From positions 1 through 64,000 of the forward strand of contig JAHDWJ010000007.1 of the NCBI GenBank assembly GCA_023384415.1: 64,000 nucleotides of DNA. Reading direction: 5' to 3'. Both the position numbers and the translations under genes were made by a program. How positions within the stretch are numbered: the first letter of the stretch is position 1; every line of letters begins with the position of its first letter. Below are positions 17,427 to 26,700 of the stretch, piece by piece. The notes beneath the pieces were generated by a model. It had not been told where the DNA came from, searched no databases, and saw nothing but the letters and a program-made list of their open reading frames with translations. This DNA is from Anaerolineae bacterium (GTDB taxonomy: Bacteria > Chloroflexota > Anaerolineae > Promineifilales > Promineifilaceae).

Positions 17427-19118
17427 ATGATTTATTCTTCTCCCGCCTATACATTACTGGACGCGGCCGCGCTGCAACCCTCAGACGCCCCGGCCATTAT
17501 TTACCTGGAGACCGGGCAGCCCCCCATCACTCTGAGCCGGGCTGCGTTTAGCTTACAAGTGAACCAGATCGCGGCCGCACTGCGCCAGTTAGGCATCCAA
17601 CCTGGCGATCTGGTTATCATCGCCCATACCCAAAATTTAGAGAGCATCACCGCCTTCTGGGGGGCCATGGTCGCCGGGGCTATCCCGTCCATGTTCCCCA
17701 CCCTGACGGAAAAGCTGGACCCGGTTATTTACCAGCGCAACATGGCCGACCTGGTAGCCCTCTCTGGAGTAAAAGGGATATTAACCACCGACGAGTTCGC
17801 GGCCGCGCTCCAGCCCGTCGTTGGTTGTCCCGTATGGGGCAGTGGGCAGTTGGCCGTGGGCGGTGAGCCGTTAGCCGTGAGCCGTGACAACTTGAAACTC
17901 GAACCTCGAAACTCGAAACTCGAAACTTCCCCCATCGCCTTCCTGCAACATTCCAGCGGCACCACCGGGCTGCAAAAAGGGGTGGCCCTCTCCCATCAGG
18001 CGGTGCTGAACCAGATCAGCAGCTACAGCCAGGCCATTGGGCTGAACGAGCAAGATGTCATCGTGAGCTGGCTGCCGTTGTACCATGATATGGGGTTAAT
18101 TGCCGGATTCATTTTGCCCCTGGTTACGGGCATTCCTCTGGTATTGATGTCCCCGTTTGATTGGGTGCAGCATCCCGCCCTGCTCTTTCGGGCTATCCAT
18201 GATTACCAGGGAACCTTGTGCTGGCTGCCCAATTTTGCCTACAACCATTGCGCCCGCCGCATCCGCCAACGGGATATTGAGGGAGTGTCACTGGCTTCGA
18301 TGCGGCTGTTTATCAACTGTTCTGAGCCAGTGCGCCATGAGAGCCATCGTCTTTTCCTGGAGCGGTTTGCTGATTATGGGGTGCGGGGGGAGATGTTGGG
18401 GGTGAGTTATGCTATGGCTGAGAACACGTTTGCCGTGACTCAGACAAGCCCAGACGCGGCCGCGCCCCTGGATACGGTGGATCAGCTTGAGCTAACCCAA
18501 AACCACCGGGCCCTTCCCGTGCCAGGGAGCCATCCCCACGCCTTGACCCTGGTAAGCTGCGGCCACCCCATTCAGGGAACGGAGATCAAGGTGGTAGATG
18601 AACGCGGCCGCGCCCTGCCCGACCGCCAGGTGGGAGAAATTGCCCTACGCAGCGACTGCATGTTAAGCGAATATTACCGCCGCCCTGATTTGCAGCCATT
18701 TCAGGATGGGTGGTATTTCACCGGAGATATGGGGTACATCACCAACGGAGAGTTATACGTGATGGGGCGGCAGAAAGATTTGATTATCAATGCCGGGAAA
18801 AACATCTATCCCCAGGACATCGAAGCCATCGTCAACAGTGTGCCGGGGGTGCATCCGGGGCGGGCAGTAGTGTTTGGGGTACCAGATGAGCGGGAAGGCA
18901 CAGAACTGGTGGCCGTCATTGCTGAGGTCACGACTGATGACCCCGAGGAGCGCAAGCGGATTAACAAGGCCATACGGCAGGATGTCGCCCGACAAAGCAT
19001 GGTAACGCTCAGTTACGTGCATCTGGTGGGGGCACGGTGGCTAATTAAAACATCCAGCGGCAAAATCGCCCGCGCTGCCAACCGGGATAAATGGCTGGAG
19101 GAACGGGGGAATCATTAA
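17427..19118 (+). CDS. Fatty-acyl-AMP ligase-like adenylate-forming enzyme
   Basis: 563 residues. It activates a carboxylic acid, probably a fatty acid, as the acyl-adenylate. Motifs in order: LQHSSGTTGLQKGVALSH (about residue 173, P-loop), SWLPLYHDMGLI (about 214-225, strongly FAAL-like), YAMAENTF, GWYFTGDMGYI, then KDLIINAGKNIYPQDIE. The C-terminal catalytic Lys is in TSSGKIARA. There is no fused carrier protein domain. Residues about 138-167 come from a short-repeat array seen elsewhere in intergenic DNA and are probably a surface insertion. Five GCGGCCGC copies are read as AAA or GR. The acyl acceptor is unknown. Confidence 0.88.
   Translation: MIYSSPAYTLLDAAALQPSDAPAIIYLETGQPPITLSRAAFSLQVNQIAAALRQLGIQPGDLVIIAHTQNLESITAFWGAMVAGAIPSMFPTLTEKLDPVIYQRNMADLVALSGVKGILTTDEFAAALQPVVGCPVWGSGQLAVGGEPLAVSRDNLKLEPRNSKLETSPIAFLQHSSGTTGLQKGVALSHQAVLNQISSYSQAIGLNEQDVIVSWLPLYHDMGLIAGFILPLVTGIPLVLMSPFDWVQHPALLFRAIHDYQGTLCWLPNFAYNHCARRIRQRDIEGVSLASMRLFINCSEPVRHESHRLFLERFADYGVRGEMLGVSYAMAENTFAVTQTSPDAAAPLDTVDQLELTQNHRALPVPGSHPHALTLVSCGHPIQGTEIKVVDERGRALPDRQVGEIALRSDCMLSEYYRRPDLQPFQDGWYFTGDMGYITNGELYVMGRQKDLIINAGKNIYPQDIEAIVNSVPGVHPGRAVVFGVPDEREGTELVAVIAEVTTDDPEERKRINKAIRQDVARQSMVTLSYVHLVGARWLIKTSSGKIARAANRDKWLEERGNH
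17838..17926 (+). repeat. STRR-like short repeats inserted in frame in the acyl-AMP ligase gene
   Basis: The stretch is built of 7-bp units: first 'gtgggca/gtgagcc/gtgagcc' types, then four copies around CTCGAAA. The first type recurs at 26138 and 34815. Repeats of this kind normally stand between genes in this window. Here they are translated without breaking the frame (GGEPLAVSRDNLKLEPRNSK). Confidence 0.8.
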
Positions 19119-19199
19119 TCGGTGAATGGGTGAATTGTTAATGGCATCTTTCATTAAACTTCGAGGTGTGACAATCGCGGCCGTTTAGGGTTGGCGGCT

Positions 19200-20321
19200 T
19201 TATATCATCTGGGCATAGATTTCTAAATGTTGTTTAGCCGCGTTGGCCCAGGTGTAGCGAGGGGCACGTTGCAGCCCTAATTGGCGCAGCCGCTGCCGCT
19301 CGTCAGGCTGCTCAAACAGGCGCAGAAGATATTGGCGCAAGGTCTGATCATCCTCAGCATCCATAATCAGCCCGGCTTCTCCGGCCACTTCGGGAATAGA
19401 GCCTCGGTCTGAAGCAATGATGGGGGCCCCGCAGGTCATCGCTTCCACCAGAGGGATGCCGAACCCCTCAATCCAGGAAGGGAAGACGAAAACTTCGGCC
19501 AGATTAAACAAGGCGCGTAAATCGTCCCGGCTGGCCCGGACAAACAGCCGCCCATATCCCGCCTCGACGATCTCTTGCACCGCCGGCCGCACCTGAGCAT
19601 CCCGACAAAAGAAGATAATCTCCCGCTCCTGTGGCCACGGCTCCGGCAGGGTACGCCAGGCGCGTAAAATCACATCTGGGTTTTTACGCGCATCGGCCAG
19701 GATAAACGGGCGGGTCAGCCCCAACCGCTGCCGTACCTCATCAAGGACCGCCCCGTCTTGCTCCAGCCACATATCGTCAGGGCAGCCGTGGGGCACGGGC
19801 CAAATGCGCTCCAGGGGAATGGCGGCGTGGTGGGCGATTTGTCTTTTGGCATGTTCAGAGACGGTGAGAACAGCATCGGCGCGGGGGACGGTGCGGGAGG
19901 AGCAGTAATGAAGATAGCTCATCATCAGGACAGTGCGTAAGTTTTTGGGGTGCCCCTTGATAATCTCCCACCAGGGCAGGACGTTGATTTCATCGTGCAG
20001 GGTGATGAGGACGCGGCCGCCAGCCCGGCCAAACCCATAGTTACCGGTGAAATGGGCGATGTCCAGCTTATCCTGAGCCATAACCCGCCACATACGAAAA
20101 TCGTGGGCAAAGCTGGACAGGGGGCTGCGGTATGGGAGCAAGCGCAGGGTGACATGGGGGGGGATGTCGGGGATGTCAAATGGCCGTTTGGTATCGGCAT
20201 ACAAGAAAAGCTGATGGTCCGCGGCCGCGGCCATCAGCGCGGGGATTAAATTTTTCAGGTAGGTGTGAATTCCCCCTACCAGACCATGTGATAAATAACG
20301 AACGTCTAAGCCAATACGCAT
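19200..20321 (-). CDS. Glycosyltransferase family 4-type protein
   Basis: 374 residues from the ATG at 20321, preceded by AAAGGAG. The longer frame to 20363 lacks this site. It is a GT-B enzyme: an N-terminal Rossmann domain beginning MRIGLDVRYLSHGLVGGIHTYLKNL and a C-terminal donor domain with FVFPSWIEGFGIPLVEAMTCGAPIIAS, whose glutamates bind the nucleotide sugar. It has no membrane segment. It probably adds a sugar in polysaccharide or glycolipid synthesis. It is not in an operon with the other glycosyltransferases here. A 358-bp gene-free stretch upstream carries the 20421 repeats. Confidence 0.9.
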   Translation of the reverse strand: MRIGLDVRYLSHGLVGGIHTYLKNLIPALMAAAADHQLFLYADTKRPFDIPDIPPHVTLRLLPYRSPLSSFAHDFRMWRVMAQDKLDIAHFTGNYGFGRAGGRVLITLHDEINVLPWWEIIKGHPKNLRTVLMMSYLHYCSSRTVPRADAVLTVSEHAKRQIAHHAAIPLERIWPVPHGCPDDMWLEQDGAVLDEVRQRLGLTRPFILADARKNPDVILRAWRTLPEPWPQEREIIFFCRDAQVRPAVQEIVEAGYGRLFVRASRDDLRALFNLAEVFVFPSWIEGFGIPLVEAMTCGAPIIASDRGSIPEVAGEAGLIMDAEDDQTLRQYLLRLFEQPDERQRLRQLGLQRAPRYTWANAAKQHLEIYAQMI

Positions 20322-20420
20322 GAGAACTCCTTTAGATGAGGACTGAGCAGCTCGCATACTCAACTATACCCACTTGTCCTTAACAGCAGGCTGACAAATC
20401 ATATCTCAATTATAAAAACA

Positions 20421-20566
20421 TCACCCCTCACCCTGGCCCTCTCCCCAGGGAGAGGGTAGCTGCTCCTTCTCCCGGCGCGGGAGAAGGGCCGGGGATGAGG
20501 GCCAGGGAGAGGGTAGCGTAGCTACTCCCTTCTCCCGGCGCGGGAGAAGGGCCAGGGATGAGGGCC
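20421..20566. repeat. Tandem hairpin repeats of the 'ccctctcccagggagaggg' kind
   Basis: The sequence contains 'ccctggccctctcccc', 'agggagagggtagc' twice and 'cttctcccggcgcgggagaag' twice. Each of the last is a perfect hairpin (CTTCTCCCGGCGCGGGAGAAG). The unit of about 75 bp is repeated in tandem, and 'gggatgaggg' follows each hairpin. Similar repeats are widespread between genes in many bacterial phyla. Confidence 0.85.
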
Positions 20567-20679
20567 TTTTAACTATCCCGTCTGATGTTACTCTGTGATA
20601 TACTCCCGGCAGCCGTTTAGGGATTGATGATTAATGGTTTTAGATTGACAACTACCCACTGTTTACTACTCACTACCCT

Positions 20680-22860
20680 ATGGAACTTCAGGCTCTTACC
20701 GGACAACTACATGTGATTAACGGTCAGCGGCAAGAAGGGGAGATGATCCCTGGCTTGTTGGCCCAGCCGGCCCCCAGTAAGACAGCCCGCGGCCGCAGCC
20801 GGGATTTCCTCTTCATCCATCTCACCCTCAGTGGGCCGTTGGATGAAAGCCGCTCCCTGGCCCTGGATTTGCTGGATGTCCTCAGCAATATTTATTACCA
20901 GACCCCCGGCAGTGTAACAGCCGCTTTACGTAAAGCAGTTATGGACGTAAACCAGACCCTGTTACAAAATAACATGGTACGCGGGCAGGCGGCCCGTGAA
21001 GGAGCATTATGCTGTGCCGTTTTGCGCGGCGATGAGCTTTTTATGGTGCAGGTAGGGGAATCATTTGCCGCCATTGGCCGCACCTTTGGCGTGGAACGGC
21101 TGCCCCCTCGCCCCCCGGAACGGATCACCCCTCTGGGGCGGACAGCAGGATTAGACATCCGCTTTTACCATAACCGGCTGGAAGGGGGGAATATGCTCCT
21201 GCTGGGCGACCCCCGCCTGGGTCATCTCCCTCCCCAGGCATTCCAACCGGCATTGGTCAACACGGAAGTGGAAATTGGGCTGGATAAACTGTGTGACCTG
21301 ATTGGTCCTGCCAGCGGCCGCGTTATCTTAGTCGAGTTTAGCGATACCCCTATCCTTGAGTACCAGGATATGACCCGGCCCGTCCCCCCCAGGCTGCCCC
21401 CTCAGACTCCGGCAGCTTCGGTGACGGCCCCTGTACGCGGCCGCGCCGACCAACCCATGGGCCAACCACTGCGGCCGCAGCCCACCACTGCCCCCCTGGA
21501 ACAAACCGCTCGCCGGGCCACCGCCCAAACCGCTCGCGGCCTGGCCAAAGGAACCACCTTTGTGGCTGATGTGCTGACCCGACTGCGGCCGCCCACCTCT
21601 GATTCCCTAGATCCGCCCGAAGAAGATACTATCCATTGGGCCATCCCCACCTCCATCGCCATCCTGATTCCCCTACTTATCACCATCATCTTCTTCGGCG
21701 TCTTCGTGCGCCGGGGGGAAGTCCAGACCATGGCTGAGGTTAAACAGGCGATGCGGCAGGCAATGGATGAAGCCCAGGCGGCCAATGATGACCCCGCGCT
21801 GCAAACAAACAAATACCAGGAAGTTTTGTACCTGGCCCAGCAGGCGGAGAACCTGTTCCCAAACGACACCGAAGTTATTCGCCTGCGCCAGACGGCCCGC
21901 ACCAGACTGGATGCTCTGGAAGGGATTACCCGCCTCTCGGCCAGCCTGCTCTATGAATATTCAGACAGTACCCTGCTCACTTCAGTCGTCATACAGCCGG
22001 GCAATGAGGGCAATATTTACGTCTTAGACCGGGCTAACAACCGGGTCTACCTGCACCGCACCGACCCCAGCTACCGTACTCTGACTCCGGCCACCCCCAC
22101 AGAGCAGCAGCCGGAACAGCTCTTTTTTGCCGGCCAGGTGGTAGGCAGCCATATTGTCGGCAACCTGGTGGATATGTTGTGGCGGCCGCAAGGGGCTGCC
22201 GTCAGCCGTCCGGGGTTAATCGTCTTAGACCAACGAGGGGCCGCCCTGAGCTACCAACCCAACTTGAGAGACAGCCGGGCTATCCCCCTCGGTCTGGCGG
22301 CCGAATGGCGGCAGCCGGTGGCCATCACCCTGTACAATGAGCGGCTTTACATTTTAGATGTGGGGTTAGGGCAAATCTGGCGTTATTTTGCCGATGGGGA
22401 CAATTACACCATCACGGCAGGGGATCAGACGGTGGCTCTGGCCTCCGGGGTGGATGGGTCTCTGGCGGTAGATCTGGCCATTTACAGTGAAGATGCCAGC
22501 CTGCTGTTGGCTTTTCAGCAAGGGGGGCTGGGGTATTACAACACCCGGGGGAACTCGGTGCAGTGGAGTGAGGCCAATTTATTGAGTCCCCAGGGGGGGC
22601 TGCGGCTGCCGTTTATGAACATTGCCGCGGTGAAGCTGGTGGGGCGGGGGTTGAGTCAATCTATTTTTGTGGCCGATCCGGGCAGCGGCCGCGTCGTTCA
22701 GATCAGTCGTGGTGGCAACATCTTAGCCCAGTACAAAGCCACCGACCCGGCCGGCCAGGAGCTGTTCACCCAAATGACCGACTTCGCCATCCCCCCAGAT
22801 TCCCCCTTCCGTATCATCATCACCGCCGGGAACAAACTATACATCGCCACCTTAGAGTAG
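20680..22860 (+). CDS. Single-pass membrane protein: degenerate PP2C-like domain plus beta-propeller-like region
   Basis: 726 residues. Residues 1-235 look like a PP2C-fold domain (RDFLFIHLTLSG..., GALCCAVLRGDELFMVQVGESFAAI, then MLLLGDPRLGHL), but the metal-binding Asp pattern DG/GD is not clearly kept, so phosphatase activity is doubtful. Residues 240-315 are a Pro/Thr/Gln-rich linker. One membrane helix lies at about 320-343 (TSIAILIPLLITIIFFGVFV). A helical segment follows (LAQQAENLFPNDTEVIRLRQ). The rest is beta-rich with propeller-like blades (GNIYVLDRANNRVYLH, ERLYILDVGLGQIWRY, QSIFVADPGSGRVVQI). Similar architectures occur in Chloroflexi and cyanobacteria. The function is unknown. Short repeats directly precede the ATG instead of a clear ribosome site. 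Confidence 0.75.
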   Translation: MELQALTGQLHVINGQRQEGEMIPGLLAQPAPSKTARGRSRDFLFIHLTLSGPLDESRSLALDLLDVLSNIYYQTPGSVTAALRKAVMDVNQTLLQNNMVRGQAAREGALCCAVLRGDELFMVQVGESFAAIGRTFGVERLPPRPPERITPLGRTAGLDIRFYHNRLEGGNMLLLGDPRLGHLPPQAFQPALVNTEVEIGLDKLCDLIGPASGRVILVEFSDTPILEYQDMTRPVPPRLPPQTPAASVTAPVRGRADQPMGQPLRPQPTTAPLEQTARRATAQTARGLAKGTTFVADVLTRLRPPTSDSLDPPEEDTIHWAIPTSIAILIPLLITIIFFGVFVRRGEVQTMAEVKQAMRQAMDEAQAANDDPALQTNKYQEVLYLAQQAENLFPNDTEVIRLRQTARTRLDALEGITRLSASLLYEYSDSTLLTSVVIQPGNEGNIYVLDRANNRVYLHRTDPSYRTLTPATPTEQQPEQLFFAGQVVGSHIVGNLVDMLWRPQGAAVSRPGLIVLDQRGAALSYQPNLRDSRAIPLGLAAEWRQPVAITLYNERLYILDVGLGQIWRYFADGDNYTITAGDQTVALASGVDGSLAVDLAIYSEDASLLLAFQQGGLGYYNTRGNSVQWSEANLLSPQGGLRLPFMNIAAVKLVGRGLSQSIFVADPGSGRVVQISRGGNILAQYKATDPAGQELFTQMTDFAIPPDSPFRIIITAGNKLYIATLE

Positions 22861-22958
22861 GGGTGGGACAGGTGGGCAACCATCTATGTCAGGCGTCACA
22901 GCTTCATTTCCGCCCGTTTCACCCTTACCGCCCCTATTAACCATTCACCCATTCACAC

Positions 22959-23475
22959 TTACCCCTCTTCAAACCATTGCCGCCCAATGCGTCGGGCCTC
23001 TTGTTTGAAGAAGTTACGGACTTGAGCAATAAAATACAGATCATAAAAATCCTTCCCTGCCCCTCTCCCAGCAATCGCATCCAGTTTCCTCAAACCAATA
23101 TCCATCAAATCAGCCAACTGAACCCCTTCGACCATAACCATTGGTGACAATAGCGGATACCCATAACTCATAAACCCTACAAAATTGCCATCCACCCCAA
23201 TATGAAGGCTGGCTAAACCACCTGGCTGGATTAACATCTAAAGAAAAACGCTGCTCTAAAGCGGTAACGATCTCGGCCCGACTGCCTTCATCTAGATCAT
23301 CCTCTGACGAAAAGAAATCCAAATCATTTGACATCCGGTGTCCTATTTGGAGAGCCAACCCGGTCCCCCCAGCCAGGTAAAACCGTTGGGCAAACGGCTG
23401 TTGGCCAATCTCAAGCAACAAATCACGCAAGATAGGCCGAACACAATGCCAATGAGGAGCAGTTAATGAGGCCAT
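22959..23475 (-). pseudogene. AbiEii-like nucleotidyltransferase, frameshifted
   Basis: The first frame (23475 to about 23222) carries the nucleotidyltransferase motif LAGGTGLALQIGHRMSNDLDFFS. The continuation GGLASLHIGVDGNFVGFMSY... with KDFYDLYFIAQ lies in a different frame (about 23237 to 22959). The break falls around 'ccagccaggtgg' near 23222. Together they make one AbiEii/AbiGii toxin-like protein of about 170 residues. AbiEii proteins are toxins that transfer nucleotides to RNA, paired with an antitoxin. The 64-aa ORF upstream overlaps by 13 bp as in two-gene loci. There is no GCGGCCGC here. A sequencing error is possible but decay is more likely. Confidence 0.75.
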
Positions 23476-23657
23476 ACATTATTTCTCTGTGGCAAATCGG
23501 GTAAATCAAAATAAAGCTGCCACCATAGGAGACGACGACGTGGCAGTCTGCGCCAGCCAAGAAATTTCATCCATTCAATCAGCTTCTTACGGCTATAATG
23601 GGCAAAAAGCCAACGCAGTTCATCCCGTGCGGCAGATTTACCCCACCGCCGTTCCAT
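23463..23657 (-). CDS. Small protein upstream of the AbiEii-like gene, possible antitoxin
   Basis: 64 residues from an ATG at 23657. The longer frame to 23852 would run into the helicase gene on the other strand. It is basic and Trp/Arg-rich (ELRWLFAHYSRKKLIEWMKFLGWRRLPRRRLLWW). Its end overlaps the toxin-like start by 13 bp, implying translational coupling. Short partners of this composition often precede nucleotidyltransferase genes. The antitoxin role is inferred from position only. Confidence 0.5.
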   Translation of the reverse strand: MERRWGKSAARDELRWLFAHYSRKKLIEWMKFLGWRRLPRRRLLWWQLYFDLPDLPQRNNVWPH

Positions 23658-23742
23658 ATCAGGTAAGGTGGCTCTACTATACCTTCTCCTAATTTCCCTC
23701 ACTCCCCTATGAAAAACCGTCCGTTCAAGGCATAATCTGCCC

Positions 23743-26700
23743 ATGGATTTTGTTGCTGAACGGCTCGCGGCCGCCCGCCAGGAGCTCCTCGACCTGGGGT
23801 TGCGTAATCCCCTGCTCAACTTCCGCCCCCGCCAAAGCCGGGGCCTCACCATCGTTGATGAGCGGCCGGCCCAACTGTTTGCCTACCTGGTACAGCAGGG
23901 ACAGACGATGGGGTTTCTCCCCCTGGCGGAAGAAGAACCCTACTCCACCCCTGCCGACTGGCTGCCCCAACCGGATGACCCCATCCGGGCGGCGGAGCGG
24001 CATGAAGACGACTATTTACAGACCCCATACAGCTCCTCTGTTTTGCAGGAGCGGCTGCTCAATACCTACCTGGCCGCCCGCGCCGCCATTGATGAGCAGG
24101 GGGTCAACATCCTTTATCTGGCCCTGGGAATGCTCCATTGGCGCGAGCGGGGCGACAACAGCCCCAGCCGCCACGCCCCGCTCATCTTGCTGCCCGTGCA
24201 GCTAGACCGGGAAGATGCCACCCACCCTTTTCGCCTGGCCTACACTGGGGCAGAGATCAGCGAAAACCTCTCCCTGCGCTTTAAGCTGCAAACTGATTTT
24301 GGCCTCTCCCTGCCCCCGTTCCCAGAAGTAGAACCTTTTGCCATGACCGAATATATGGCCCAGGTCGCGGCCGCGATGCCCCCCTCTTTCACTGTGGATC
24401 CCCAAGCGGTTCACCTGGGGTTTTTCTCCTTCACCCGGCTCACCTTGTACCATGATTTAGACCCGGCTAATTGGCCCGATGCCCCCCCAGAAACTCACCC
24501 ATTCCTGCAAACCCTTTTTACCCCCGAAACTCACCTCTCAGCCCCCCTGACCCACCAGGAGTCCGACCCTTTTCTGCCTCACCTGGTGCTGGATAGTGAC
24601 AGCTCCCAGGCCCAGGCCATCGCCGCCATTCACCAGGGGCAAAGCGTCGTCATCCAGGGGCCGCCAGGAACGGGCAAATCCCAAACCATTACCAACCTGA
24701 TCGCCCAGGCGGTCGGTGAGGGAAAAACGGTGCTGTTTGTAGCCGAAAAGTTAGCCGCCCTGGAAGTGGTTAAACGGCGGCTGGATGGAGTAGGGTTGGG
24801 CGATGCCTGCCTGGAGCTGCACAGCCACAAAACCAGCCGCACCAGCTTCCTGGCCGAATTGGGGCATACCCTCAGCCTGGGCGAACCCAAAGAAACGGGG
24901 CAGTTTGCCGGGCAACCCCAGTGGCAAGCCGCCCGCGACCGCCTTAATGGGTATCACACGGCCATCAACACCCCCATCGGGGCTAGCGGCCTGACGCCAT
25001 ATCAGGTGATCGGGCGGCTAGTAGAGAATAGTGAGCCGTTGGCAGCAGGCACTCTTCACTCCCTCACCCTATCACTCTCCCAATCGCCTGCCCTGGCCGA
25101 CCTCACTGTTCAACAATATGCTGATTTGCGGGCCTGGGTAAATACGCTCCAGACCCATTTGCAGCAGATGGGGCTGCCGGAGCAGCATCCATTTTGGGGC
25201 AGCGGCCGCACCGAGATTACCCCCGCCCACATCGCCCAGTTAGGTACGGCCACCGGGCAGGCCATCGCCGCCTTACAGGAGTGGCAGGCTGCGGCCGCCG
25301 CCCTGGCTGCCCATCTCCAACTCCCACCCCCAGAAACGGTGGCCCAGGCCCGCCAGCTTCTCACCGCCGCTGACCTGCTGGAGCAGACGCCTCACCTGTA
25401 CGGGGTAGCTGCGGATGATCCAGCCTGGTACAGTGAGGCGAAACAGATATTGGCCGGCCTGGACGCGGCCGCGACCATCAGCCACCACCAGGCCAATTAT
25501 GGCGACCTGCTCATTCCCGAAGCGTGGCAGCAGCCGGTTATCCCCATCCGGCAGGCATTGGCGGCGGGGCAGAGCCGTTGGGGGCAATGGTTCTCCGCCG
25601 ATTATCGCCGCGGCCGCGCCTTGCTCACCGGTTTATGCCAGCAGCCCATTCCGTCCGCCTGGGCCGAACAAATGGCCGTTGTGGATGCCATCTTAGAGTA
25701 TCAACGGCTGCACCCCATCCTCAGTCAGGCGGAACCCGTCTTAAGCCGCCTGTTCACCATCCGCTGGCAAGGGGCCGCCACCGATTGGTTCACTCTGACC
25801 CAGATCGCTTACTGGCTGACCCAACTGCACCAGGAAATCCATGATGGACATATCTCCCCGGCCATTTTGCCCTACCTGAAGCACACCACCCCCGACAAAA
25901 CGGGGCTAAAAACCGCTAGAGACACCGTACACACCGCCGAAACCGCTTATTACCAGGCCCGTCAGGGGGTGCTGCACCTGTTACAGCCACAAACCGACCT
26001 GCCCGAATGCCCACCCCCAGACGCGGCCGCGCCCATCCCCTTCACCGCCATCCACCAACGGCTGCACACCTGGCACAGTGCGGCCGCCCGCTGGCCAGAG
26101 ATGGGGCGGTTCTTGGTGTTAGTGAACAGGGGGCAGGTAGCCGTGAGCAGTGGGCAGTATCCACTCTCCCAATCTCCCCTTCTCTCCCTCTCTCCTTCTC
26201 ACCTCTTACCCCAATTTGAGCAAACCTATTATCTAGCCCTGCTGGAGAAGGCGCAGTTGACCTGGCCGGTGCTGCGGGATGTGGACGTGACTGCCGCGCT
26301 CACCACCGCTCTGGCCCAATTCCAAACCCTGGATGTAACCTTTCTGCAACAAAACCGGTACCGGCTGGCCCACCAACATTGGCAGCGGCTGCCCCGCTAC
26401 CAGGCGGTGGGTCAGGTGGGCATTCTTCAAGAGCAGATCAGCAAGAAGCGGGCACAAATGGCTATACGCAATCTTATCGGAGAGTTGGGGCTGGCGATTC
26501 AGCAGATCAAACCGGTGATGATGATGAGCCCCCTCTCTGTGGCTACCTATTTGCCCCCGGATGCGGTGCAGTTTGATTGGGTGATTTTTGATGAAGCCAG
26601 CCAGGTGCGGCCGGCCGAAGCGTTGAGTGCTATCTTACGCGGCCGCCAGGTCATCATCGTCGGGGACAGCCGCCAACTCCCCCCCACCCCGTTCTTTGAG

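Noticed and set aside
23658..23852. N-terminal extension of the small AbiEii partner
   Set aside because: It would overlap the helicase start on the other strand, and the Arg/Ser-rich sequence is typical of antisense translation.
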